Part shown: positions 6,319-14,359 of the stretch, piece after piece
Position numbering within the stretch: position 1 is the first letter of the stretch
Layout: every line of letters starts with the position of its first letter
Virus record (IMG/VR): IMGVR_UViG_3300011116_000066
Span: 1 to 49,428 of that record
Strand: one strand, 5' to 3'
Length of the DNA: 49,428 bases
From: a virus
Notes under the pieces: model-generated
Seen by the model: the letters and a program-made list of their open reading frames with translations, nothing else
Databases searched by the model: none
What the model was told of the DNA's origin: nothing
Made by a program: the position numbers and the translations under genes

Positions 6319-8285
6319 GTGCACCATACAAACAAATTATTACAGTTGACCTAGAGACCTACTGGGACACCAAGGAAGGTTACACGCTCAGCAAAATGAC
6401 AACAGAGGAGTACATACGTGACCCAAGATTCAAAGCCTTCGGAGCCTGCGTACATGAATATGGAAGTGCTGAACCTATTCGATGGTTTGGAGACGCAGAG
6501 CTACGTGAGTACCTTGATGGGGTCGACTGGGGACGAACCGCAGTGCTTGCCCATAACGCACAGTTCGATGTATCAATTATGGAGTGGAGATACAACGCCC
6601 ATCCATGTTTCATCTTCGACACGTTATCAATGGCGCGAGCTTTACGTGGCGTGGAAGTTGGAAATTCACTCGCCAAGCTCGCCCGAGATTTCGGACTACC
6701 CGAGAAAGGGACAGCTGTACACTCAACTAATGGAGTTCACGAGTTGGACGCCGCGCTCGAGCGAGACCTCGCTGAGTACTGCAAACATGATGTGTTTCTG
6801 TGCGAGGAAATATTTAAACGGTTGGCTAATGCCTATCCATCCAAGGAGTTAAGACTCATCGACATGACGCTCAAGATGTACACGCGTCCGCTGTTAGTAC
6901 TAGACCAATCAATGTTAATTAAGGCGCTAGCCGAGGAGGGCAAAGCTCGTGAACAACTATTACAGAGGCTCGGCGTGGAGGATGCTGAGTTGGCATCGAA
7001 CCCAAAGTTTGCTGAACTACTTAAAGCACTCAACGTGGTTCCGCCCACAAAGACAAGCAAGACAACGGGGAAGACCACGCTCGCTCTTGCCAAGAACGAT
7101 GCCCTATTTCAAACGCTACTCAACAGTGAACGTGAAGACGTTGCCCTACTTTGTCAAGCGCGTCTTAAGGTTAAATCAACCACTGAGAGAACCCGCGCCC
7201 AAAGATTTCTTGATATTGGACAACGTGGTGCGCTTCCAGTCCCGCTTTCTTATTACGGCGCGCAGACAGGCAGATGGACTGCGGCAAAGGGGTCGGCCAT
7301 CAACATGCAAAACCTCAAGCGCAAGTCGTTCCTACGCAAAGCGATTATGGCTCCCGAAGGCTACCAACTGGTCGTTGGGGACTTATCTCAGATTGAGCCG
7401 CGAGTGCTCGCGTGGCTTTCGGATTACGAAGATATGCTCGACATCTTCAGGGGAGGTGGTGACCCTTACGCGGCTTTCGGGGCTCAGATGTTTAACATTC
7501 CGAACCTCACCAAAGAAACACACCCAGATCTCAGGCAGTCTGCGAAGTCTGCGCTACTTGGGTGCGGTTACGGCCTCGGTTGGGCGTCGTTTGCCTCTCA
7601 GTTACTCGTCGGTTTCCTCGGTGCACCACCAGTCAGGTACTCGAAAGACTTTGCTAAGGCGCTAGGCGTTGACTCTGAGTATGCGGAGGCGTTCGCTAAG
7701 TGGAACGGCAACGACGAGAAGATGTTTGAGATACCGCACACATGTTCTACCAAGGAGTTGTTGAATCATGTGCTTGCGTCCAAAGCTATCATAGATACGT
7801 ATAGGAGAACTGCGTACCCTGTTGTAGCGTTCTGGAGTCTCTGTGAAACAGCTTTACATAGAGCGCTTGTAAAGGGTGAAGAACTCGTGTATAAATGTAT
7901 TACGTTCCGCAAAGGCGAGATAGAATTACCAAACGGAATGAAGTTGTTGTACCCTGATCTTCGCTATGAGAAGGACGACAAAGGTAGGAGCCAAGCAGTA
8001 TACGGGCCACACGCTACCAAGTTGTATGCAGGGAAGATAACGAACAACATCACGCAAGCTTTGGCTCGCATTGTGATGACGGATGGTATGTTGAGGGTAG
8101 CAAAGAAATACCCGATCGCAGGCACAGTGCACGATGAACTGATTGCTGTTGTACCTGACGATGAAGTGGTTGACGCTAAGACTTGGGTCTTGGCGCAAAT
8201 GACTATGGAGCCGCCCTACATGAAGGGTATTCCATTGGCCGCTGACGGTGGCGCTCACCGGAGATATGGATTAGCAAAAGACTAG
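6315..8285 (+). CDS. Family A DNA polymerase with 3'-5' exonuclease
   Basis: The 656-residue replicative polymerase. The N-terminal proofreading domain has ExoI DLE (D12, E14), an ExoII segment around HNAQFD and a YCKHD ExoIII. The polymerase domain has motif A VVGDLSQIEPR (D356), motif B RQSAKSALLGCGYG and motif C HDE (606-608). All catalytic acids are present. There is no 5'-3' exonuclease domain, as is usual for phage enzymes. GTG 6315 overlaps the previous stop and is preceded by AAAGGAGAAGAA. It works with the primase-helicase at 14561 and the nucleases around it. Confidence 0.96.
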   Translation: MSAPYKQIITVDLETYWDTKEGYTLSKMTTEEYIRDPRFKAFGACVHEYGSAEPIRWFGDAELREYLDGVDWGRTAVLAHNAQFDVSIMEWRYNAHPCFIFDTLSMARALRGVEVGNSLAKLARDFGLPEKGTAVHSTNGVHELDAALERDLAEYCKHDVFLCEEIFKRLANAYPSKELRLIDMTLKMYTRPLLVLDQSMLIKALAEEGKAREQLLQRLGVEDAELASNPKFAELLKALNVVPPTKTSKTTGKTTLALAKNDALFQTLLNSEREDVALLCQARLKVKSTTERTRAQRFLDIGQRGALPVPLSYYGAQTGRWTAAKGSAINMQNLKRKSFLRKAIMAPEGYQLVVGDLSQIEPRVLAWLSDYEDMLDIFRGGGDPYAAFGAQMFNIPNLTKETHPDLRQSAKSALLGCGYGLGWASFASQLLVGFLGAPPVRYSKDFAKALGVDSEYAEAFAKWNGNDEKMFEIPHTCSTKELLNHVLASKAIIDTYRRTAYPVVAFWSLCETALHRALVKGEELVYKCITFRKGEIELPNGMKLLYPDLRYEKDDKGRSQAVYGPHATKLYAGKITNNITQALARIVMTDGMLRVAKKYPIAGTVHDELIAVVPDDEVVDAKTWVLAQMTMEPPYMKGIPLAADGGAHRRYGLAKD

Positions 8286-8293
8286 GAGAAGCA

Positions 8294-8590
8294 ATGCAGA
8301 TACCAAAACGCATCAGCGTGGGCAAGAAGACGTACGAGATTACGCGCCCACAAACAGTACAAGACCCTGCGGCTTATGGCCGCACGTACTTCGACGAGAA
8401 CCGCATCGAGATAGCGCGGTTTGATAATCAAGGTATTGCGTATGACCAAGAAGAAGTCAGCGACACATTCTGGCATGAGCTAACGCACGCTATCCTCTAT
8501 GACATGGGTCACCCCTTGTGTGACAGCGAACGTTTTGTCACCGCTTTTGCCAATCGTTTATCAAGCGCAATCAACTCAGCAAAATTATGA
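8294..8590 (+). CDS. HExxH putative metallopeptidase-like protein
   Basis: A 98-residue protein with FWHELTHAILYDMG at 59-72; H61, E62 and H65 form a classical HExxH zinc motif in a predicted helix. Small proteins of this type occur in phages and resemble the core of ImmA/IrrE-like or SprT-like peptidases, but they are short and may be non-enzymatic. E79 or a C-terminal acid could be the third ligand. It starts at ATG 8294 after AGGAGAAGCA and ends in an ATGA overlap with the nuclease gene, suggesting a shared role in DNA metabolism or host takeover. Confidence 0.7.
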   Translation: MQIPKRISVGKKTYEITRPQTVQDPAAYGRTYFDENRIEIARFDNQGIAYDQEEVSDTFWHELTHAILYDMGHPLCDSERFVTAFANRLSSAINSAKL

Positions 8591-9252
8591 AACAACCCGC
8601 ATGGTCACACTCCTCCCTCAAAGATTTTGAGGGGTGCCAACGCCGCTACCAAGAGGTCAAGGTCTTGAAGAACTACCCGTTCACTGAGACTGAGGCAACA
8701 CGCTACGGCAATCAGGTACACAAGGCTATTGAGGACTACATTGCAGAGGGCAAACCAATCCCTCCTGAGTACTCACAGTTTCAACCTGTGGTGGACGCCA
8801 TGCTGAAGAAGAATGGGCGCAAGCTAGCCGAGTATGAGATGGCGCTGACTGTCGACCTCAAGCCTACTGGTTGGAAAGACAAAGACGTGTGGGTGCGCGG
8901 CATTGCTGACATCCTAGTCGTTGATGACGACAACCTCACGGCGTGGGTGGGCGACTGGAAGACTGGCAACAACAAGTACCCCGACAGAGATCAGCTTGTT
9001 CTCATGTCGCTCATGGTGTTCGCTCACTTTCCACACATCCGCAAGGTTAACTCCGCGTTGCTGTTCATTGTGAAAAATGATATGGTCAAGATGTCGATGG
9101 CACGAGATGAGGCCGACAAACACTGGTGGGACTATCGTGAGCGCACAGCGCGGCTTGAAGCTAGCTTTGCCAACGACGTGTGGAACCCAAACCAAACACC
9201 TCTATGCGGGTGGTGTCCAGTAAAAACCTGCGAATTCAACAAGAAACACTAG
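8587..9252 (+). CDS. Cas4/RecB-like PD-(D/E)XK exonuclease with Fe-S cysteines
   Basis: A 221-residue nuclease. It has H45 in GNQVHKAIED, D108 in GIADIL, D123 and K125 in GDWKTG, and Q136 in DRDQLVL, the standard order of motifs in the RecB/AddB/Cas4 family. One cysteine near the N-terminus (C17) and three at the C-terminus (C207, C210, C215) match the 4Fe-4S staple of Cas4 and AddB. The length matches Cas4-like phage nucleases. It probably resects DNA ends during replication or recombination. It overlaps the upstream gene as ATGA. No CRISPR genes or arrays are nearby. Confidence 0.88.
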   Translation: MKQPAWSHSSLKDFEGCQRRYQEVKVLKNYPFTETEATRYGNQVHKAIEDYIAEGKPIPPEYSQFQPVVDAMLKKNGRKLAEYEMALTVDLKPTGWKDKDVWVRGIADILVVDDDNLTAWVGDWKTGNNKYPDRDQLVLMSLMVFAHFPHIRKVNSALLFIVKNDMVKMSMARDEADKHWWDYRERTARLEASFANDVWNPNQTPLCGWCPVKTCEFNKKH

Positions 9253-9261
9253 GAGAAATAA

Positions 9262-9576
9262 ATGGCTGTACATCCCGCAAACGAATTCACAATGACTCCA
9301 TGTCTTTGCCACATCTGTTATGGAGAAATACGAGAAGACCAATCCGCCATCGAGCACTCAGATCACGGCGTGTTAACGCAAAGCAAAGACCCGCGAGTGG
9401 CAAATATTCACGATCACATTGAGGGTTACGTATCGTTGTGGTTTCACCCAGAATGTGCGACGATTATGGCGTTGCGCCTTGCACATGATGTGATGCGCAT
9501 CAAGATGGATAAAGATCAACCCGCCAGAGTTGTGGACAGCTTGAAGGCGGTCTCAAAAGTTAACCAAGCAAGATAG
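9262..9576 (+). CDS. Putative zinc-binding protein, 104 aa
   Basis: ATG 9262 follows AGGAGAAATAA. The protein has a cysteine cluster C14-x-C16-x2-C19 and, about 40 residues later, H62-x2-C65 (FHPEC), together enough to bind one zinc ion in a treble-clef-like arrangement. The C-terminus is a long helix. I do not recognise the family; a small DNA- or protein-binding zinc finger is the likely role. Confidence 0.6.
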   Translation: MAVHPANEFTMTPCLCHICYGEIREDQSAIEHSDHGVLTQSKDPRVANIHDHIEGYVSLWFHPECATIMALRLAHDVMRIKMDKDQPARVVDSLKAVSKVNQAR

Positions 9577-9584
9577 GAACTAGC

Positions 9585-9851
9585 ATGCCTTACGTAAACA
9601 AACCCCGCCCGTACGCAAAAGAGTACGAACAGTATGACGGCACACCGATGGTCAAAAAGAAACGCGCCGCACGCAACAAAGCACGCTCAATCATGGAGAA
9701 GGAAGGACTAGTACACAAAGGAGATGGAAAAGATGTCGATCACAAAAGAGCGTTATCAAAAGGTGGAAAGACCGTACGTTCGAATCTCCGCGTCAAAGAC
9801 GCGAGCGCAAATCGCTCGTATGCAAGAAAATCAGACCACTCTATTAAGTGA
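9585..9851 (+). CDS. Small HNH-like endonuclease
   Basis: An 88-residue basic protein. The C-terminal half carries the HNH pattern: VDHKRALSKGG with D52 and H53, N67 in SNLRV, and N76RSYAR. These are the residues of the beta-beta-alpha metal finger in compact phage HNH proteins. It starts at ATG 9585, eight bases after the previous stop. It could be a nicking or homing enzyme. Its 3' end overlaps the next gene in another frame. Confidence 0.75.
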   Translation: MPYVNKPRPYAKEYEQYDGTPMVKKKRAARNKARSIMEKEGLVHKGDGKDVDHKRALSKGGKTVRSNLRVKDASANRSYARKSDHSIK

Positions 9852-10035
9852 CATACCTACTGCAAGACTTATCGATCTCTGGGTAGCGCGTTGGGGGCAT
9901 GACTGGGTTGATCTGGTGGAAGTAACAGAAGACCCATTCTACAAAGACGCGTACAACAGAATGAGAAGAGAGGGCGAGTTGGAGGTTCACTTCCTAACAG
10001 ATCGCTCTAAGTATGTGTGTCGTAATCCAAAATAA
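9820..10035 (+). CDS. Tandem paralogue 1 (LW-ARxG family)
   Basis: A 71-residue protein if ATG 9820 is used. It contains IPTARLIDLWVARWGHDWVD, closely matching segments in the next two genes (SIPLSELVNLWRAKYG and DVPTEVLSNLWLARFG). The family is unknown to me. A longer form from ATG 9733 has a much better ribosome binding site (AAAGGAG, 9717-9723) and would give 100 residues, but would overlap the HNH gene by 119 bases in another frame. I list the conservative start. It probably arose by gene duplication. Confidence 0.6.
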   Translation: MQENQTTLLSDIPTARLIDLWVARWGHDWVDLVEVTEDPFYKDAYNRMRREGELEVHFLTDRSKYVCRNPK

Positions 10036-10050
10036 ATCAAGGAGAAGCAA

Positions 10051-10395
10051 ATGGGAAAAGTAAAGCAAGTGGTGACGTTAACACCATCACAAATAGCAAT
10101 GGTACAGAAGCATGGGCTGACCATAGAGCAGTACGCAAAAGCGGTGACTCGCCTTGACGAGCACGTATCCATGACTTTGTTCAACCCTAACAACAACCCC
10201 GTGTATTCCATACCGCTGTCTGAGCTAGTCAACTTGTGGCGTGCCAAGTACGGAGATACGTGGGTAGATGTGTCGGAGATAGAAGATGACTTTTGGTCTG
10301 ACGCATCCGCACGCTTGCACAGCAACAAAAAGATGGAAGAACTAAACCATCACTCAGACAACTCGCCTTGGGCTAGGTTGAAGGAGGACGCATGA
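10051..10395 (+). CDS. Tandem paralogue 2 (LW-ARxG family)
   Basis: A 114-residue protein behind AAGGAGAAGCAA. The N-terminal 60 residues are unrelated to the neighbours and look like a helical DNA- or protein-binding region (LTPSQIAMVQKHGLTIEQYAK). Residues about 70-105 carry the shared segment with LWRAKYGDTWVDVSEIEDD followed by helix residues and a variable tail. Function unknown. It ends in an ATGA overlap with paralogue 3, so they are co-translated. Confidence 0.65.
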   Translation: MGKVKQVVTLTPSQIAMVQKHGLTIEQYAKAVTRLDEHVSMTLFNPNNNPVYSIPLSELVNLWRAKYGDTWVDVSEIEDDFWSDASARLHSNKKMEELNHHSDNSPWARLKEDA

Positions 10396-10724
10396 GCACG
10401 TTGAAATACAAAGCTACTGATCGTTATGAAATGGGTTGGACTGACCCGCGAGCAACGCTAGGAAATATAAAAGTAAATCAGAAACGATTGACAGGACTTG
10501 AAGACGTCCCCACAGAAGTGCTGAGCAATCTATGGTTAGCGCGGTTTGGTGGAAAACTAGTGACCGCCAGTCTTATGTACGACATACGCGCTGAAGACAT
10601 TGCAGATGTTGTGCAAGAGCTAAGTGATAGAGGGCTTGTTACTCAAGAAGTAGTAAACAGCTTTTCCACCGACGAACGCACAAACTACTACAGATTATGG
10701 GATAAAGTAAATGCAAATCGTTGA
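10392..10724 (+). CDS. Tandem paralogue 3 (LW-ARxG family)
   Basis: A 110-residue protein overlapping the previous stop. The shared segment is DVPTEVLSNLWLARFGGKLV, followed by a helix pair that reads like a winged helix (AEDIADVVQELSDRGLV). If that reading is right, the whole family could be small wHTH DNA-binding proteins. The end overlaps the helicase start by 14 bases. Confidence 0.65.
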   Translation: MSTLKYKATDRYEMGWTDPRATLGNIKVNQKRLTGLEDVPTEVLSNLWLARFGGKLVTASLMYDIRAEDIADVVQELSDRGLVTQEVVNSFSTDERTNYYRLWDKVNANR

Positions 10725-12273
10725 CGACAAAGCGCTCGTACTGCGCACGCGCAACCCACACAAGTACGCGATCATTCCAAAGCATAAGGTGCTGTCCGAA
10801 ACGAATGGCATCTTTGAAGTCGCTGTGTACTGGGGCTTAGATGAAGCAAGGGTGCTACGCAATCTTGGTGTGAAGGATGTGCCGTCGCCTATCACTAGGC
10901 GCTACGATTGGCCGGGAAAGTTTATACCAATGGCTCACCAAATAGAGACAGCGGCTTTCCTCACAATGAACCGCAGAGCGTTCTGTTTTAACGACCCCGG
11001 AACTGGCAAGACTTTGTCTGCGCTATGGGCGGCTGACTTCTTGATGAAGCGTGGTGAAGTTCGTCGCATACTTATTCTCTGCCCCTTGTCCATTATGCAC
11101 AGCGCATGGATGGGCGACATCAACCGAAGCGTGATACATCGCTCTGCCATTGTCGCGCACCATGCTCAAGCTAGTCGGCGTATTGAAATGATTCAGCAAG
11201 ACTACGAGATTGTGATTGCCAACTACGATGGCTTGAACTTGATCGCATCTGAGATCAACGCAGACGGACGCTTCGACTTAGTGATTGTCGATGAAGCCAA
11301 CGCGTACAAGAACCCATCAACACGCAGATGGAAAACACTTGCGTCAATCATCAAGCCAGAGACATACTTATGGATGATGACGGGCACGCCTGCATCGCAG
11401 TCTCCAGTAGATGCGTATGGCTTGGCTAAGTTTGTGAACCCAAGCGGTGTGCCTAAGTTCCAGACATCGTGGCGCGACAAGGTCATGAACAAGATCAGCA
11501 TGTTCAAGTGGGCTCCGAAGCCCAATGCTAAAGAGCTTGTGTACGATGCACTTCAACCCGCAATACGTTTCACCAAAGACCAGTGCCTCGACTTGCCCCC
11601 TGTCATCACAGTCACACGCGAAGTGCCGATGACACCACAGCAGGCTAAGTACTACAAACTACTCAAAGAGCAGATGCTTTTCCAAGCTGCCGGAGAAACA
11701 ATCAGCGCAGTCAATGCAGGCGTTGCGGTCAACAAGCTACTACAGATCAGTTGTGGTGCCGCCTACACAGACGAGAAGGAAGTTGTGGAGTTCGATGCCG
11801 CGCCTCGCCTTGGGGTACTGGAGGAGGTGCTTGAGGAAACGTCAAGGAAAGTGATTATTTTTGCTCTGTTCCGCTCAAGCATTGACACCATCGTCAAGTA
11901 CCTCACCAAACATGGCTATGCCGTTGACCAGATTCATGGCGACGTGTCAGCAACCAAGCGTGGTCAGATCATCAACGACTTTCAGACTACCGACAACATC
12001 CGCGTACTGGTGTTGCAACCACAAGCGACAGCCCACGGGATTACCCTAACTGCCGCTGACACAGTTGTGTTCTTTGGTCCCCTTATGTCAGTAGAAATGT
12101 ATACGCAGTGCATAGCACGAGCCGACCGCAAAGGTCAAGACTCCGACAAAGTCACTGTGGTACACATTGAGTCAAGCCCTATTGAAAAGAAATTATTTAA
12201 GGCAATGAATACAAAAGTTTCCGATCACGCTTTGCTTGTCGGCATGTTCGACAGTGAAGTAAAAAATATTTAA
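10711..12273 (+). CDS. SNF2-type superfamily 2 helicase/translocase
   Basis: A 520-residue SF2 enzyme of the SNF2/RapA type common in phages. Motif I is DPGTGKT (95-101, K100), motif II is DEAN (194-197) instead of DEAH, motif III is MTGTP (223-227), and near the C-terminus a GITLTAAD segment (motif V) is followed by QCIARADRKGQ (motif VI with its arginines). It uses ATP to move on double-stranded DNA and may remodel forks or strip proteins. ATG 10711 overlaps the preceding gene and has no strong ribosome binding site, so its translation may be coupled. Confidence 0.92.
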   Translation: MQIVDDKALVLRTRNPHKYAIIPKHKVLSETNGIFEVAVYWGLDEARVLRNLGVKDVPSPITRRYDWPGKFIPMAHQIETAAFLTMNRRAFCFNDPGTGKTLSALWAADFLMKRGEVRRILILCPLSIMHSAWMGDINRSVIHRSAIVAHHAQASRRIEMIQQDYEIVIANYDGLNLIASEINADGRFDLVIVDEANAYKNPSTRRWKTLASIIKPETYLWMMTGTPASQSPVDAYGLAKFVNPSGVPKFQTSWRDKVMNKISMFKWAPKPNAKELVYDALQPAIRFTKDQCLDLPPVITVTREVPMTPQQAKYYKLLKEQMLFQAAGETISAVNAGVAVNKLLQISCGAAYTDEKEVVEFDAAPRLGVLEEVLEETSRKVIIFALFRSSIDTIVKYLTKHGYAVDQIHGDVSATKRGQIINDFQTTDNIRVLVLQPQATAHGITLTAADTVVFFGPLMSVEMYTQCIARADRKGQDSDKVTVVHIESSPIEKKLFKAMNTKVSDHALLVGMFDSEVKNI

Positions 12274-12281
12274 GAAAGGAG

Positions 12282-12309
12282 TTGCAAATCAATTCAGTCG
12301 TGCTATGCT
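12282..12309 (+). promoter_or_regulatory. Possible sigma70-like promoter
   Basis: TTGCAA (12282-12287) and TATGCT (12304-12309) are 16 bases apart in the 75-base gap after the helicase gene. A second perfect -35-like TTGACA is at 12319-12324 but has no matching -10. It would drive the 12349-14011 genes. Pattern evidence only. Confidence 0.4.
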
Positions 12310-12348
12310 GTCAAACCATTGACAATAAAATAATTCAAGGAGAAGTAA

Positions 12349-12795
12349 ATGTTAAACATAGATGATGAGGAACCTGCTCCTCAGGAAGCACCGACAGACG
12401 TCACTGTCCCCATGGACAAGTTGGCGAAGGTGTACCGCAGGATGCAGTCACGCGTACAAGAGTTAACCGCTCAGTACGAGTCTGAGATCGAGGACATCAA
12501 ACGTCAACAAGACGTTGTGAAGATCGCGCTCAAAGACCAGATGCTTAAGCTTGGCGTATCAAGTGTACGCACAGACCAAGGCACCGTAGTGCTGTCTACC
12601 AAGACACGCTACAACACACAGGACTGGGACTCTTTTAAAGAGTTCATCAAGGAACACGATGCGTTGGACTTGTTGGAGAAGCGTATTGCGCAGACCAACA
12701 TGGCTACGTTCTTGTCCGAGAATCCCAGTCTAGTTCCCGCAGGGCTTAACTCTATGACAGAGTACGCCATTTCAGTTCGTAAACCAACTAAGTAA
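12349..12795 (+). CDS. Coiled-coil phage protein, 148 aa
   Basis: Starts at ATG 12349 after AAGGAGAAGTAA. Residues 22-66 form a likely coiled coil; residues 67-95 look like a beta-hairpin (VSSVRTDQGTVVLSTKTRY), and the C-terminus is helical ending in an EYAISVRKP strand. The layout, coiled coil followed by a small mixed domain and placed directly before a probable ssDNA-binding protein, recurs in phage replication modules. I know no function for it. Confidence 0.65.
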   Translation: MLNIDDEEPAPQEAPTDVTVPMDKLAKVYRRMQSRVQELTAQYESEIEDIKRQQDVVKIALKDQMLKLGVSSVRTDQGTVVLSTKTRYNTQDWDSFKEFIKEHDALDLLEKRIAQTNMATFLSENPSLVPAGLNSMTEYAISVRKPTK

Positions 12796-12809
12796 TCAGG
12801 AGAATCATT

Positions 12810-13763
12810 ATGAGCAATGTAGCTCTATTTAACCCATCCCAAGCCCCCGCGTTCGCAAAGAACCGCACATCGTTGTCACCCATGGCCCGAGCCCTAGCCG
12901 GGGGCGCAGTTGGCAACCGCACCAAGAGCATCTCCATTAAAGGCGGTGTGTTTCGTTTGAACGAAGGCGGCAAAGAGATTGCCGCTATCGAAGAGCGCTA
13001 CCTCGATGTAGTGATTGTCAATGCCGCGCCTGATGTTTCACGCGTGTTCTATGCCAAGGCATACGATGGCGAAGTATCTGCGCCTGACTGCTGGTCACAA
13101 GACGGCAAGACACCAAGCCCTGAGGCAAGCAACCCACAGCACAACAAGTGTGACGGATGCCAACAGAACATTGCCGGTTCTGGTCAGAACAATAGCCGCG
13201 CTTGCCGCTTCCAACAACACATTGCTGTAGTGTTGGCCAATGATATGGAAGGCGCTGTGCTCAAGTTGACTGTGCCTGCCAAGTCTGTGTTCGGCAAAGA
13301 AGAAGGCGACAACCGCGCTCTGCAAGCATACGCTCGCCACTTGGGTGCGCAGAACATTGACCCATCGGAGGTCATCACGCGCATGAAGTTCGACACCAAG
13401 TCTGAAGCGCCCAAGCTGTTCTTCAAGGCTATGCGTTGGTTGACTGACGATGAGTTCCCAACCATTCAGGAACAAGGCAAGACAGACACCGCTATTAAAG
13501 CTGTGACAATGTCTTTCTCTAAGATGGACAGCGTTGCCGCCCCTGCACCTTTGAAGCTTGAAGGCAAGCGCCCTGCCCCTGCGGTGGTCGAGGAAGAGGA
13601 AGCACCCGCACCCAAGGCTAAGACCAAAGCCAAGCCTGCCCCTCTGCCTGCCGAGGATGATGAGGAGCCCGTAGTCCGCAAGGAAGAGAAGAAGCCCAAC
13701 GCTGTACCCAAAGCGAAGGCTGACTTGTCTGCCATGGTGGACGACTGGGACGAAGCAGAATAA
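12810..13763 (+). CDS. Probable ssDNA-binding protein with zinc site and acidic tail
   Basis: A 317-residue protein. Residues about 35-215 look like a beta-rich core interrupted by four cysteines (C94, C114, C117, C132) that can bind zinc, similar in idea to the zinc insertion of T4 gp32. Residues about 250-300 are a Lys/Pro/Glu-rich linker, and the last residues (MVDDWDEAE) form the acidic tip seen in many SSBs that bind other replication proteins. It lies between the helicase and primase genes. The SSB role is inferred from architecture; no family match was confirmed. Strong AGGAG-type site precedes ATG 12810. Confidence 0.55.
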   Translation: MSNVALFNPSQAPAFAKNRTSLSPMARALAGGAVGNRTKSISIKGGVFRLNEGGKEIAAIEERYLDVVIVNAAPDVSRVFYAKAYDGEVSAPDCWSQDGKTPSPEASNPQHNKCDGCQQNIAGSGQNNSRACRFQQHIAVVLANDMEGAVLKLTVPAKSVFGKEEGDNRALQAYARHLGAQNIDPSEVITRMKFDTKSEAPKLFFKAMRWLTDDEFPTIQEQGKTDTAIKAVTMSFSKMDSVAAPAPLKLEGKRPAPAVVEEEEAPAPKAKTKAKPAPLPAEDDEEPVVRKEEKKPNAVPKAKADLSAMVDDWDEAE

Positions 13764-13774
13764 GGGAGCAGATC

Positions 13775-14011
13775 ATGAGACTTATGACGCGTGACTCTAC
13801 ACCAAGAGAATTTCAAAAAGTTTACCGCAAGGGCGACATTGTCTACGTTCCACACTTTCGCTGTAGCGATGTGTTTGTAGGCCCCGGATACCCCCGCTTC
13901 ACAAAACAACGCTATAGCGAGTTTGATCTTGTTAAAGCAGGCGCTGTGCAAGAAAGCATGCCTTTGTGGACAAGGGGTAGATACGGCTTCGTTGACGATA
14001 GCAACCCTTAA
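13775..14011 (+). CDS. Hypothetical protein, 78 aa
   Basis: ATG 13775 follows GGGAGCAGATC. The product is basic with several aromatic residues (VYVPHFRC, GYPRFTKQRY) and a beta-like pattern. No domain recognised. It probably belongs to the same transcript as the SSB-like gene. Confidence 0.55.
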   Translation: MRLMTRDSTPREFQKVYRKGDIVYVPHFRCSDVFVGPGYPRFTKQRYSEFDLVKAGAVQESMPLWTRGRYGFVDDSNP

Positions 14012-14080
14012 ATATCGGGGGGAACGCTGTGCAAAGGCTTTTAAGCTTGCGGACGAGCAGTTAGTACCCCCACCTACACC
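14012..14080 (+). promoter_or_regulatory. Short gap with G-run, C-run and hairpin
   Basis: The 69-base gap before the HTH gene has GGGGGG (14017-14022) and CCCCC (14067-14071) that could pair at long range, enclosing GCAA..GCTT-TT-AAGC-TTGC (14031-14050), a small stem with a two-base bulge. It may be a leader structure or an operator for the adjacent HTH protein. Weak evidence. Confidence 0.25.
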
Positions 14081-14359
14081 ATGCCATATTCACCACAAGT
14101 AATTAGCGCAGTCAAGAAAGCACCTAAGACGTTGGGCAACCAACTCGGGCGGTGGGCTGTGCATCATGACTTCTCTGCCATCAAGATAGCCAAAGTAACA
14201 GGAGCCTCTCGGCAATCTGTTTACAACTGGTTCAATGGTGGAGAAGTATTCGTGGCTTACCGACCATCGGTCGAAGCTATCCTTAAAATTTTACAAGCGT
14301 CCAGTACGGGCGACGAAGCTTGGAGACGAACATGCAAAGCATTCAACCTAAAAACTTGA
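14081..14359 (+). CDS. Cro/C1-type HTH protein
   Basis: A 92-residue protein with a helix-turn-helix at about 32-52: SAIKIAKVTG, then ASRQSVYNWFNG, the pattern of XRE/Cro-like DNA-binding domains. The C-terminal part is a helix that could mediate dimerisation. It is likely a small transcriptional regulator, possibly of the replication genes. ATG 14081 has no clear ribosome binding site. Overlaps the next gene by 28 bases. Confidence 0.75.
   Translation: MPYSPQVISAVKKAPKTLGNQLGRWAVHHDFSAIKIAKVTGASRQSVYNWFNGGEVFVAYRPSVEAILKILQASSTGDEAWRRTCKAFNLKT

Noticed and set aside
6949-7665. 238-codon frame inside the DNA polymerase gene
   Set aside because: Alternative frame of a well-supported polymerase, with Arg/Ser-rich shadow composition.
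8587-9252. Cas4-like nuclease as a sign of a CRISPR system
   Set aside because: No repeat array, Cas1 or Cas2 in the window; stand-alone RecB/Cas4-like nucleases are common in phages.
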